Notes under the pieces: model-generated
What the model was told of the DNA's origin: nothing
The model's input: the letters and a program-made list of their open reading frames with translations, nothing else
Databases searched by the model: none
Assembly (NCBI GenBank): GCA_903813345.2
Contig: CAIIXF020000005.1
Location: 21,829,375 to 21,889,374 of the forward strand
DNA length: 60,000 nt
Reading direction: 5' to 3'
From: Owenia fusiformis
Taxonomy: Eukaryota > Annelida > Polychaeta > Sabellida > Oweniidae
In this document: positions 32,841-43,557 of the stretch, one piece after another
Layout of the letters: each line of letters begins with the position of its first letter
How positions within the stretch are numbered: position 1 is the first letter of the stretch
Made by a program: the position numbers and the translations under genes

Positions 32841-34576
32841 TTATTATTATTAGACTCCAGATGAAAATCTGGAGTCTATTGTTTTTGCCTCTTTTCTTAT
32901 TAGACTCCAGATTGAAAATCTGGAGTCTATTGCTTTTGCCAGTTTTCTTATTCTTTCTTTCTTTCTTTCTTTCTGAACACTTTTTCTCAGCAACTAGAAG
33001 AACTTACTTTAACCTACTTACATGGCTAACATAGCCCATCAACCTAGTTTCTGGGAAATTAGGTCAAATTTGTATCTAGGTCAGAAGTCAAGAACTAGGT
33101 CAAATTTAGGTCGAATCAACATTCTGTCAATTATCTTCGTTGTTGTTTGTTGTTACTCCTTTATCTTTTTTTCATCATGTAGCTTAGAAAAAAACAAAAC
33201 GAGAGTGTGCCATCCGTTTTTTGATTCCTCTTACCGATTTTGAGATATGGCGTCCGGAAAGTAGGTCAAACTAAAAAGTTAACCAAATTTAACATATGAG
33301 CTATGAAATAAGTGTAGAATTTTCTCAGGAATCTGAATCTGCAAACCAAATTCCGATCCGACTTCCAGTTCGAAAGTTATGGCGTTTTGAAAATTTCGAG
33401 AAAAATCGATCTGATGATATCCTGATAGAAAGTCAAGAGTAGTAAAGAAAATATAGAAAAAAATCATCCATCCTTCCTTCCTATCCTGTCTGATCATATC
33501 CTTCCTATCTATCCTTCCTTTCTATCCATTCCTTCCTATCCTATCCTTCCTTCCTATTCTATATCCTATCCTATCCTAGAACTGGGTCAAATCTTACATT
33601 TTCAATATTCTATCAATTATCTTCGTCATTATTTATCGAAACATCTTCATCTTTTTTTCATCATTTAGCTTATAAACAGCCCTTTTATAAGTGTGCCATC
33701 CGTTTTTTGATTACTCTTACTGATTTTGAAATATGGCGTCTGGAAAGTAGGTCAAAACAAAAAGTTTTCCAAATTCAATGTATGAATAATGAATTAGGGG
33801 TAGAATTTCGTCAGGAATCCGAATCTGCAAACCAAATTTCAATCCGACTCTCGGTTTCGGAAGTTATGGCGTTTTGAAAGCTCAAAAATCGCTAAATTTG
33901 GTGCCCCATGTTATGTCAATGAGTAAAAAGATTTTTTGAAGTGTAAAATACCAGATATAGACTGAGTTCAGCTTAACATTCTGAAAGCCTATAAAAGAAG
34001 GGGACCTCGAAGTCTATCTAGCTTTAAAATTTGGACACCAAAATGCCTAGGTCAATATCTAGGTCAAATTCATAGTTTTACCTTATTTTTGCGATTCTGA
34101 CATTACACTTTAATGATTTGCTTCGAAATTTTGTATACAGGTAGCAAAGAGTGTGCTAATATCGATAGCCTTTTGCCGTCAGAAAGTATTTTGACCCACT
34201 TTTGAGATATGGTGTCCGTAAAGTAGGTCAAAATAAAAATTTAACTTATGAGTTATGAATTAAGGGTAGAATTTTCTCAGGAATCCGAATCTGCAAACCA
34301 AATTTCAATCTGACTTCCGGTCAAAAATTCCTACTTACCTACCTACCTACTTGGCTACCTACTTAGCTACCTACTTCTCAGCTACTTACTCGGCTACCTA
34401 CTCAGCTACTTACTCAGCTACCTACTCAGCTGCTTACTCAGCTACCTACTCAGCTACTTACTCAATCACTTAATCATCTACTTACTCAGCTTCCTACTCA
34501 GTTACTTACTCAGCTCTTTACTCAAGTAAATCAATCTGGAGTCTTAAATTGAACTTTGTTCAATTTACCAATCTAG
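32841..34576 (+). repeat. Composite Helitron-like repeat, copy 1 (forward)
   Basis: It follows copy 0 directly (CTAG-ttattattatt) and opens with two tandem 5' hairpins (agactccagat...atctggagtct). The internal ~470-bp units carry 'gaatccgaatctgcaaacca' at about 33,811 and 34,285. A variant 12-bp minisatellite (ctac(c/t)tactcag, 34,325-34,525) replaces the usual microsatellite before the 3' hairpin and CTAG at 34,573-34,576. Confidence 0.8.
34325..34525 (+). repeat. 12-bp minisatellite (ctacYtactcag)n
   Basis: About 15 units alternate between ctacttactcag and ctacctactcag, with a 5' lead of pure ctac repeats. It lies at the position that pentanucleotide microsatellites occupy in the other copies of the composite element. 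Confidence 0.85.
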
Positions 34577-37447
34577 TTCTTATTCTTCTTTTACTGGTCA
34601 CGTTTTCTCAACAACTATAAGGTATCTATTCAAGACATTTATATGGTCAATTAAGGTACAGTATCTAGTTGGTGGGAAATGGGGTTAAATTTTTATCTAG
34701 GTCAAAGGTCAAGAACTAGGTCAAATCTTACATTTTCAACCTTCTGTCTATTATCTTCGTCGTTATTTATCGAAACAACTTTGTCTTTTTTTCATCATGT
34801 AGCTTAGAAACAGCCCTTTCATACATGTGCCATCAGATTTTTGATTACTGTTACCAATTTTGAGATATGGCGTCCGGAAAGTAGGTCAGAACAGAAAATT
34901 CTCCAAATTCAACATTTGAGTTATGAAATAAGTGTAGAATGATCTCAGGAATCCGAATCTTCAAACCAAATTTGGATCGGACTTCCGGTTCGGAAGTTAT
35001 GGCGTTTAGAAAGCTCAAAAATCGCTAAATTTGGTGCCCATGTTAAGTCAATGGGAAAAACGATTTTTTTGAAATGAAAAATACGAAATATAGACTGAGT
35101 TCAGCTAAATATAATGAAAGTTTTTAAAAGAATGGGACCTCAAAAGCAATCTAGTTTCAAAATTTGGATACCAAAATGCCTAGGTCAAAATCTAGGTCAA
35201 ATTCAAAGTTTTTCCTTATTTTTGCGATTCTGTCACTACACTTTAATTATATTCTTCGAAATTGTGTATACATACAGCTAAGAGTGTGCTAATAGTGTTA
35301 TCCTTTTGCCGTCAGAGAGTATTTTGACCCACTTTTGAGATATGGTGTCCGAAAAGTAGGTCAAAATAAAAAGTTCTCCAAATTTAACATATGAGTTATG
35401 AATTAAGGGTAGAATTTTCTCAGGAATCCGGATCTGCAAACCAAATCTAAATTCGACTTCCGGTTCAAAAGTTATGACGTTTTGAAATTTCGAAAAAATC
35501 GATATGATGGTATTCTCATAGAAAGTCAAGAGTATTGATGAAAATATTGATAAATCTATCTATCAAACCTAACCCAACCTAATTATTTTTCTTTCCAAGT
35601 TTTCTCGTTGACAAGAAGATATTGAGTCAAGTCTTATATATAGTCCATTTAGGTCCTAGATCTAGTTTCTCGGAAATTGGGTCAAATTTTTATCTAGGTC
35701 AAAGGTCAAGAACTAGGTAAAATCTTACATTTTCAACATTCTGTCATTTATCTTCGTTGTTGTTTATCGTAACTCCTAAATCTTTTTTTCATCATGTAGC
35801 TTAGAAAAAGCCAAAGCAAAGATATGACATAAGATTTTTGATTACGCTTACCGATTTTGAAATATGGCGTCCAGAAAGTAGGTCACAATAAAAAGTTCTC
35901 CAAATTTAACATATGAGTTATGAATTAAGGGTAGAATTTTCTCAGGAATCCGAATCTACAAACCAAATTTCGATCCGACTTCCGGTTCAAAGGTTATGAC
36001 GTTTTGAATTTTCAAAAAAATCAATATGATAGTAGCCTCATAGAAAGTCAAGAGTAGTGCAGACAATATTGAAAAATCCATCCATCTATCATATCCACCC
36101 ATCCTATCCTATCCTATCCTTCTTTCCTATCCATCCTATCCTTCCTTCTTATCCGATCCTATCCTTCCTATTCTGTCCTATCTTATTCTTTCTTCCTATT
36201 CTATCGTATCCTATCCTATCCTTCCTATCCTATCCTTTCTTCCTATTCTATCCTATCCTTCCTTCCTATTCTATCCTATCCTTCCTTCCTATTCGGTCCT
36301 ATCCTTCCTATCAATCCATCCATTCATCCATCCATCCGTCCGCTTATTATGGATGACTCGGCATATTCTGGATGACTCAGCTTATTCTGGATGACTTGGC
36401 TTATTCTGGATGACTCAGCTTATTCTGGATGACTCGGCTATATCCATCCCACCTATCCTATCCTATCCAATCCTATCCTTCTTTACTATCCTTCCTATCC
36501 TATCCGTCCTTCCTATCCTATACTATCCCATCCTTTCTTTCTATTCTATCCTATCCTTCCTTCCTATTCTGGAAGGAAGGATAGGATAGGATAGGAAGGA
36601 TAGGATAGGATAAGAAGGATAGGAAAGAGGGATATGACTGGATGACTTGGCTTATTCTGGATGACTCAGCTATATCCATCCCACCTATCCTATCCAATCC
36701 TATCCTTCTTTCCTATCCTTCCTATCCTATCCTATCCTTTCTTCCTATTGTATCCTATCCTTCCTTCCTATTCTATCCTATCCTTCCTTCCTATTCGGTC
36801 CTATCCTTCCTATCAATCCATCCATTCATCCATCCATCCGTCCGCTTATTATGGATGACTCGGCTTATTCTGGATGACTCAGCTTATTCTGGATGACTTG
36901 GCTTATTCTGGATGACTCGGCTATATCCATCCCACCTATCCTATCCTATCCAATCCTATCCTTCTTTACTATACTTCCTATCCTATCCGTCCTTCCTATC
37001 CTATACTATCCCATCCTTTCTTTCTATTCTATGCTATCCTTCCTTCCTATTCTGGAAGGAAGTATAGGAAGGATAGGATAGGATAAGAAGGATAGGAAAG
37101 AGGGATATGACTGGATGACTTGGCTTATTCTGGATGACTCGGCTATATCCATCCCACCTATCCTATCCAATCCTATCCTTCTTTCCCATCCTTCCTATCC
37201 TTTCCTATCCTTTCTTCCTATTCTATCCTATCCTTCCTTCCTATTCTGTCCTATCCTTCCTATCCTATCAATCCATCCATTCATCCATCCATCCATCCAT
37301 CCATCGGCTTATTATGGATGACTCGGCTTATTCTGGATGACTCAGCTTATTCTGGATGACTTGGCTTATTCTGGATGACTCGGCTTATTCTGGATGACTC
37401 GGCTTATTCTAGATGACTCAGCGTAAACGAATCTGTCATCTGGAGTC
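34577..37447 (+). repeat. Composite Helitron-like repeat, copy 2 (forward, split by a LINE)
   Basis: It begins after copy 1's CTAG. Internal units lie at about 34,945, 35,425 and 35,945. A long polypyrimidine microsatellite with minisatellites (36,060-37,430) follows. Its last bases (gtcatctggagtc) abut the LINE poly(T). The missing 3' hairpin and CTAG resume at 45,018-45,063 beyond the LINE. Confidence 0.8.
36430..37380 (+). repeat. Higher-order duplication (~480 bp) with internal inverted microsatellite
   Basis: Block 36,431-36,913 (gactcggctatatcc, pyrimidine-rich microsatellite, inverted purine-rich microsatellite, 'gagggatatgactgg', minisatellite, second microsatellite) is repeated at 36,914-37,380. 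In each, 'ttccttcctattct' is followed immediately by 'ggaaggaag(g/t)atagga', giving a large hairpin of repeat strands. Confidence 0.8.
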
Positions 37448-37607
37448 TTTTTTTTTTTTTTTTTTTTTTTATATATATATTTATTTATTTATATTATATA
37501 GAAAGTACAATATAGTGCTGCGGCTAGGCTTAAAGCATTATTAGCCACAAATAGAATACTTATATAAGGGGTAAATATAAAATTTGTAAGCCTAAATGGT
37601 AAAAGGC

Positions 37608-40574
37608 TTAAACTGCCTGGGGTCTTTCGAAACACTGTCTGATAAACAGAGCACTGGATGCAAGTATTTCATGGTTCTTACTAAGAGAAAGAGATTGGTG
37701 ACCAAAGAGAAATAAGTCAAGTTTATCTTGTCTATTTTTGCATAATTGCCTGTAGTTCGGAAGTAAATCAAAAAGCTTCTGTTCAAAGCTTATGTAGAAT
37801 GGTTGTCTAATGGGACAAGAAAATATTACATGTTTTGTTGTTTCACTTTTGTCACCACATATACATTCAGGTGAATTTACATTGACAAAGTTATGGGCAT
37901 GAAGGTGAGCATTAAATATGAGGTCAACTCTTATTCTATTCAAATATATCTCGTCAGCCCTATTTATGCCCAACTCTGAGGCCAATATAATATCATTATT
38001 CAAGAACACTTGACTAATATTATTCTTAAAAGTCTTGATTGTATCACAGTTTCTAATCTTGGAGCTCAATCCGTTGAACTCAGTCATGCACAAGAAGGTG
38101 GGAGATCTAGAGCGTATTCTTGAGCGACGTAGTGGAACTTGAAAAGGTATTACATTACGAATATCTCTGATATTTGGCTTTTTGTATTTGTCAAAAATTG
38201 TTGAAACATAATGAGGTACATTTCCACATTGCACTTTGAACATAAATGTAAGTCTATGTATCTTTCTACGAATCTCCAATGTTGGCCAATTCAATACATG
38301 AAACAGTTTAGTAGACGAGGTTCCAGCAATTGTACCTGCACATATTGTTGCAGCTTTATAATAAAGCCTATCTAGACACTTCAGAGTTGTTAGGTTTGCA
38401 CATCCGTACATGATATCATATAAATCAAAGTGAGGCAAAATATAAGAGTTGAACATAAGCTTTAGATGTTTACCACCCAATTTTCTTGATAGACTTTTCA
38501 AGTGGTTTAGCAACTTATCAATTTTATTGGCTGATTGGATAATATGTGGTTCAAAGGTAAGCTGGCTATCAAAAACTAAACCAAGATGCTTGTGGTTATT
38601 TACCTTTGGAATAATGTCATCACCCAAAGACAAAGAAGGAGTAAGCAATTCTGCTTTCCTAGGGTCAAAGAAATTTAACTCAGCACTTTTACTCGCTTTG
38701 AACTTTAATTTCCAGTTGTCAGACCAATTGTAAATTGCATCTAGATCATTTTGTAATTCAGTCATCTTTATATCTATATCATCTGCTTGAAATGGCTGGT
38801 AGATGGACGTATCGTCCGCATAGAGATAACATCTAGAGTCAATATGGTCAGTAATGTCATTGATATATATAAGAAAAAGAAGAGGGCCTAATATTGATCC
38901 TTGAGGGACTCCAGAGTTGATGTAACTTTCTTTTGACCATTCAGAACTTTGACCATCGATGACAACTTTGACCCTGCGATTAGTTAAGTATGATCTCAAC
39001 AAAGAGCATACATCAGGACCGAAACCATAACTAGGAAGTTTATTCAAAAGAAGGTTGTGAGGAATTGTGTCAAACGCGGCCGAGATGTCCAAAAATGCCG
39101 CTTTTACATTAAATCCTGCATCTAGATGCTCAGTCAAGTAATCAATTATTGTCAGTAACTGAAATTGAGTACTGTGGCCAGGTAAAAACCCACTTTGTAG
39201 ATTATATAATAAATTCTGATCCACAAGAAATTTAAAAACCTTATTAAATATGATTCTCTCAGTAACTTTTGAAAGACAGCTTAAAAGTGTAATTGGCCTA
39301 TAATTTGATGGAGTATTTTTGTCACTTTTCTTATGAATAGGAACAATGTTACCAAGTTTCCAGCATTGAGGGAAACAGTTTGTCGCAAAAATCTTGTTGA
39401 TAAGTTTAGATAATGGTTGAGAGAGAGCAGGAGCTGCCAGTTTTAGCATTTTATTACTAATTTGGTCTGGTCCAGAGGCCTTATTTACATTTAAATTCAT
39501 CAACGTTTCAAAAACTTCATCATAATTTGTTGACAGCATGTTGATTGACTCATTTGTACGAAGCTGTAAAAAAGCATTATCAATAGGCCCTTCAAAATGA
39601 AAACTTTTAATAAAATGATTCAGGAAAATATTGGCTTTATCTTTGCCTGACCTGACAGTATTACCCAGATCGTCAACAAGAATAGGTATTGAACTAGATC
39701 GACTGTTTGAGAATAATTTAGATGTGATGTTCCAGTAAGATTTTGAACCAAAATGTTGTGTTTCCATTTTACTAATTATCCGCTTTTCGTGTTCGAGTTT
39801 CGCTTGAGTAATGGCATTATCTACAATTGTGCACTGGGCAAGATATCTATCAAATTGTTCAGGTTTATTTGAATGGCGAAAAGCATAGTGACATTTGTTC
39901 CTTTTGTTGATTAATGTTCTGATTTTGTCAGTAAACCATGGCTTGTCATTTGATTTTACTCTTATTTGTTTATTTGGAATGCAAGAACAAAAAATATCGA
40001 ATAATGAACTGGTAAACTCTTTCCCAATGTTGTTCAAGTCATTTGAATCTTCAATTATATTACAAAGTCGCGAGTGACGAATTGAGTTATTCAGAATGGA
40101 AACATTAACATTGTCGTATTTCCATACCCTACGTAGAAAAGATGGATTTTTTGTAATTCCAATAAGGGTCTCAAAAGCCAGCGTACTGTGGTCAGTATTA
40201 CCTACTGGTGGCGTCACCATGGAAGATGTGACCAAGTTTGGAATATTGGTAATAAGTAGATCAATGCATGACCTGCTTGTCAAAGTTACACGTGTTGGTT
40301 CATTTATCAACTGTATAAGACCTAGATTTTGACATAATTCTAGAAGAGACTCACCTTCATATTTATTTACATCTTCACTCCACCAATGCTTATTTCGAGC
40401 ATTGAAATCACCATTAACTACTAAAAAACATGATGATTTTGATTTGGCCAAAGTACAGCTTGTATTAAAGCGGTCAAAAAAAGAATCGGTTTCAGGACGT
40501 GTTAATGATGGTGAACGGTAATAAAGCCCATATGTAATCACTCTATGATTAACTCTTAAGTCAAGCCAAATAGT
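37608..40574 (-). CDS. LINE ORF2: endonuclease C-terminal half, reverse transcriptase, Cys-rich end
   Basis: From the insertion site the frame reads TIWLDLRVNHRVITYGLYYR, then GDFNARNKHWW (residue 44 counting from 40,541) and TDHSTLAF, the Asp/Asn and SDH-type endonuclease boxes. Reverse-transcriptase blocks follow: ASGPDQISNKMLK, NYRPITLLSCLSKVTERII, FLDISAAFDTIPHNLLLNKL, SGVPQGSILGPLLFLIYIND, and an intact YADD at residues 574-577 (38,811-38,822), then KHLGLVFDSQLTF. The C-terminus has CICG-x7-KHVIFSC (about 893-909). This is an uninterrupted ~980-codon frame, so the insertion is fairly young. The computed start at 40,541 is a GTG; the true start is the ATG at 42,747. Confidence 0.9.
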   Translation of the reverse strand, partial: TIWLDLRVNHRVITYGLYYRSPSLTRPETDSFFDRFNTSCTLAKSKSSCFLVVNGDFNARNKHWWSEDVNKYEGESLLELCQNLGLIQLINEPTRVTLTSRSCIDLLITNIPNLVTSSMVTPPVGNTDHSTLAFETLIGITKNPSFLRRVWKYDNVNVSILNNSIRHSRLCNIIEDSNDLNNIGKEFTSSLFDIFCSCIPNKQIRVKSNDKPWFTDKIRTLINKRNKCHYAFRHSNKPEQFDRYLAQCTIVDNAITQAKLEHEKRIISKMETQHFGSKSYWNITSKLFSNSRSSSIPILVDDLGNTVRSGKDKANIFLNHFIKSFHFEGPIDNAFLQLRTNESINMLSTNYDEVFETLMNLNVNKASGPDQISNKMLKLAAPALSQPLSKLINKIFATNCFPQCWKLGNIVPIHKKSDKNTPSNYRPITLLSCLSKVTERIIFNKVFKFLVDQNLLYNLQSGFLPGHSTQFQLLTIIDYLTEHLDAGFNVKAAFLDISAAFDTIPHNLLLNKLPSYGFGPDVCSLLRSYLTNRRVKVVIDGQSSEWSKESYINSGVPQGSILGPLLFLIYINDITDHIDSRCYLYADDTSIYQPFQADDIDIKMTELQNDLDAIYNWSDNWKLKFKASKSAELNFFDPRKAELLTPSLSLGDDIIPKVNNHKHLGLVFDSQLTFEPHIIQSANKIDKLLNHLKSLSRKLGGKHLKLMFNSYILPHFDLYDIMYGCANLTTLKCLDRLYYKAATICAGTIAGTSSTKLFHVLNWPTLEIRRKIHRLTFMFKVQCGNVPHYVSTIFDKYKKPNIRDIRNVIPFQVPLRRSRIRSRSPTFLCMTEFNGLSSKIRNCDTIKTFKNNISQVFLNNDIILASELGINRADEIYLNRIRVDLIFNAHLHAHNFVNVNSPECICGDKSETTKHVIFSCPIRQPFYISFEQKLFDLLPNYRQLCKNRQDKLDLFLFGHQSLSLSKNHEILASSALFIRQCFERPQAV

Positions 40575-41920
40575 TTAGTTTATTATTTATTAAAGTGTCA
40601 CAGGCCTATTATGTTACATAATTATACGTTCAATTATTCAAAAGCCCCAAGCCAACAATGGCTTATGAGACACTGTCCATCTCAGAAATATTGCTAATAA
40701 AATTATTGATTTTGAATGAAAAAATATTAAAGACCGACAATCAGTCAATAACTAGAATGTCGAACAATCCACTCATGTTAAGAACGCTTATTTATGATAC
40801 ATGTAGGCAATGAGAGTCCAAGTATTACTTATAATGTCCGTGACATTTTACCACAAGTATATCAACTCAGCCGGCTATTGTTTGTTGAATCTCACTCACA
40901 TAATGTTCTTTAAATTCCAATTAAGCGTGTGAGCATTGACCTAAATTAGGTTACGAGATTATATCATAAGTCCACTGCAATGTTTGCTTCATAATGTCCA
41001 AAGCTTGAATGTAGGATGGCCCATGAAACCAAATAAATTCATGTAATCCTGGAGCCCCTGGCCTCAATGTTATTGCTCTGGTGTGGCCAGAATTTACTGA
41101 ATCTCTGCATATTCCTCAAAGTATATTCCAATTCTAGCTGTTTCCTGGTCTTTTGCTGTTCCACATATACGTTGTTGTATTCCTTAGAGTATTTTAATTT
41201 CGCTTTTGACTTCAATAAACGTGCTTTATCCTCGGGAGATTTCAACGTAACCAGTACAATACCAGCACTATCATGCCTTTGTGGTAGTCTTTTGACATCA
41301 GTGGGGCACACATCTATCGGGTTATCATCACATACAATTTCGGACAGTACATTGTTTACCATGGTAGAATCCAATATTTCTGAAGATTCCGGCAGATTCT
41401 TTATGACAATTACAAGTTCATTTACTGAACTTTCATTCGTAGTATAACAAGGTTTCTCAAATCCATCAATACGGTATTTCAATTTCTTGATTTCAGCAGA
41501 TACTGCATTAACATGTTGTAATATTTCAGCTTTTTGTTGTTCCAATTTAGTCTCAAAATAACTCACCAACTCAGCTCGTTGAAGATCAATCTGTTTGAGG
41601 ACTCCAATATTCTGATCCATGATTCTGTTCATTTGTTGTTGTAATGTTTGGATCGTAGCACCCAATGCCATTATTGATGCTGAAGTATTTGAATCCATTT
41701 TAGGTCCATCTGTATTAAATCCAAATCGTTTTCCAATGTCAGCCATGTTTGATTTTTCAGTGTTTTCCTTTGTACCAGCTGAACTTTCTGAAGTCTGTTT
41801 TTGACTGTCCTGTTTACACTTTTGCGATTTCTTGAGCTTACCCATTCTCTTTGTATATTCCAATTGAACGCTGATACAGTTATAAATCCATAAAGTTTAC
41901 AAAAACATCAAAATTGCACA
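40575..41920 (-). mobile_element. 1,346-bp insertion in the LINE, with 7-bp target duplication
   Basis: 'aaatagt' flanks both ends (40,568-40,574 and 41,921-41,927). The two halves of the endonuclease lie outside. On the minus strand the insertion ends in 'aataaataataaacta', an A-rich tail like a non-LTR element, and it encodes a single ORF1-type protein. It therefore looks like a non-autonomous ORF1-only retroelement. Confidence 0.65.
41039..41845 (-). CDS. ORF1-like coiled-coil RNA-binding protein in the nested insertion
   Basis: The frame is open from 41,863, but the first ATG is at 41,845 (MGKLKKSQKCK), chosen as start; 268 codons. Residues about 1-50 are Lys/Ser/Thr-rich. Residues 60-125 form a coiled coil (LGATIQTLQQQMNRIMDQNI, LEQQKAEILQHVNAVSAEIK). 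Then comes an L1-ORF1-like RRM part (LVIVIKNLPESSEILDS; PTDVKRLPQRHDSAGIVLVT; KAKLKYSKEYNNVYVEQQKT) and a short C-terminus (RFSKFWPHQSNNIEARGSRI). There is no IMPACT-like domain, unlike the host LINE's ORF1. It is intact, with no stop or shift. The likely role is RNA binding/chaperone for a retrotransposon. Confidence 0.7.
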   Translation of the reverse strand: MGKLKKSQKCKQDSQKQTSESSAGTKENTEKSNMADIGKRFGFNTDGPKMDSNTSASIMALGATIQTLQQQMNRIMDQNIGVLKQIDLQRAELVSYFETKLEQQKAEILQHVNAVSAEIKKLKYRIDGFEKPCYTTNESSVNELVIVIKNLPESSEILDSTMVNNVLSEIVCDDNPIDVCPTDVKRLPQRHDSAGIVLVTLKSPEDKARLLKSKAKLKYSKEYNNVYVEQQKTRKQLELEYTLRNMQRFSKFWPHQSNNIEARGSRIT

Positions 41921-41927
41921 AAATAGT

Positions 41928-42747
41928 AGCACAGAATTATTCACGTGTCATGTTGGTACGGTGGCCTAGCATCATTATTATCATTCATTAGATCATGTCT
42001 AAGTTTAGGTTGAGGGATATCTTCACTTACATAGATAAGCAAACCTCTATTTTCATTTATGTAAATTGGTGGATGAAAACCATCAATATTAAATTTGTTC
42101 TTAATATCATGCTGTGAGTAATTCCCAACTTCACATAGACCAACAATTTTAAAGTTACCTATTTCTATTCGTTCTTTAAGTGCATTAAATCTGGACATGT
42201 ACCGTGCTCCAATACTATTAATGTTTGAAAACATAAATTTTAATGGAACATCGTTGTCTATATCAGGCCCAGGATTAGGCTCAATATCTCCACACATGGC
42301 TAAAAGTGTTTGGATTGTACTGGGTACAAAACATATGATACAACCAAACCATAAGATAAACATGATAGAACAACAAACACATCGCATAACTCTAAATCTT
42401 AATAACTCATTGGTATAATCCAATGGGCTCATGCATGCTTTTATACCTAGTGGCAGTAAGCATGAGACAATAAGTGAATAGAATAAAGCTAATGTTGTGA
42501 TTAGATAGATAATCACCAGACTGATACAAACATCTAACAAGCTCAAAGTGACTATTAAAATGATTAGGATAAAAATCAACTTAAAATAGTTGGTAAATTG
42601 AGCACACTTTCCATATAAGAGCTTCATGCACAACTTTAATAAGCCCATAACAAAGATATCATTAGGCACAGGTTTACTTTTCCTTGGAATTCCAGTACAA
42701 TTAAAGTACCCAATGGATCTTCGCCATGCTGTAACATCGATACCCAT
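41928..42747 (-). CDS. LINE ORF2, N-terminal part with membrane segments, 2A motif and endonuclease start
   Basis: ATG at 42,747 (MGIDVTAWRRSIGYF). Residues about 50-150 hold three to four hydrophobic, membrane-like segments (LIFILIILIVTLSLL; SLVIIYLITTLALFYSLIV; IMFILWFGCIICFV). Residues 153-161 are GDIEPNPGP, a full 2A consensus; ribosome skipping would cleave between the last Gly and Pro. An apurinic-type endonuclease starts next (FMFSNINSIGAR, FKIVGLCEVG, NRGLLIYVSED). The open frame ends at 41,941. The coding sequence is then cut by an insertion, and the same domain continues at 40,574. Known: such 2A sequences in APE-type LINEs can work. Inferred: the hydrophobic part is released as a separate membrane peptide. 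Confidence 0.8.
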
Positions 42748-43557
42748 TGCGTTTAATTTAGTGCATGTTTATCAGTGTGTTAACAAAGAACAAGTAGCAG
42801 TTAACAATTTATATACAAATCAAGAAATTTCAATTGAAGAAAAGTTATACCCTATTGGAAACTTGTGGTTGCCCGACCCCAGGCAGTGAACTTCTGAAAC
42901 CTAGCTACACGTGTAACAAGGTTAACCCCTTGCAACAAACAAATGGTCTTTATACACATTAAACATAAAGTGGAACCCAATCATAGAGCACCAGCACAAT
43001 ATGATAAGTAACTGAAGAGTAAAATTCAAATATAGATGGCAGTTGTATAGGAAAGTAAACACAAAAATATTTACAGTCATATGCACAGATCCTCAATCTT
43101 GACCTCGCAAAGAACAATATACAGAGAAAACAATAATATTATACATAGATGCTCACATTCACTCAAAATTTAAATGCCATGGTCATTTCATGAAAAAGCA
43201 TAAAGTCAATGAAGTGGATATTCCTAGTGTAATCATCTATATAAGTGGACTATTTCCATCCATTCAAGATTCAGTAGCTATCTACACTTGATATAATAGC
43301 TTAGACCAGTAATATGGCATTCATCCAAGATCCCAGATAATAAATTCACTGTAACTCTGGCAATCATCAAATGAGGCAATCAGCTTAAATATCAAACATC
43401 AGGATTATAAGTATGGTTTATAGGTCTTTCCTATGCAGTATATAGCACTGTAAAAGTACAGGAACCTATAGTACATGTAAAGGTTAATAGTTAGGACTTG
43501 TATATAGCCTTGTGTATTGGGGACCTGTCAATGTTACTTAAAGTAGAATCCCACAGG
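42748..43557 (-). other. ORF1-ORF2 spacer of the LINE, no gene seen
   Basis: About 0.8 kb without a frame of note. This is long for an inter-ORF gap in a LINE, so an internal leader or promoter for ORF2 or a small insertion is possible. No TIR or duplication was noticed. Confidence 0.4.
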
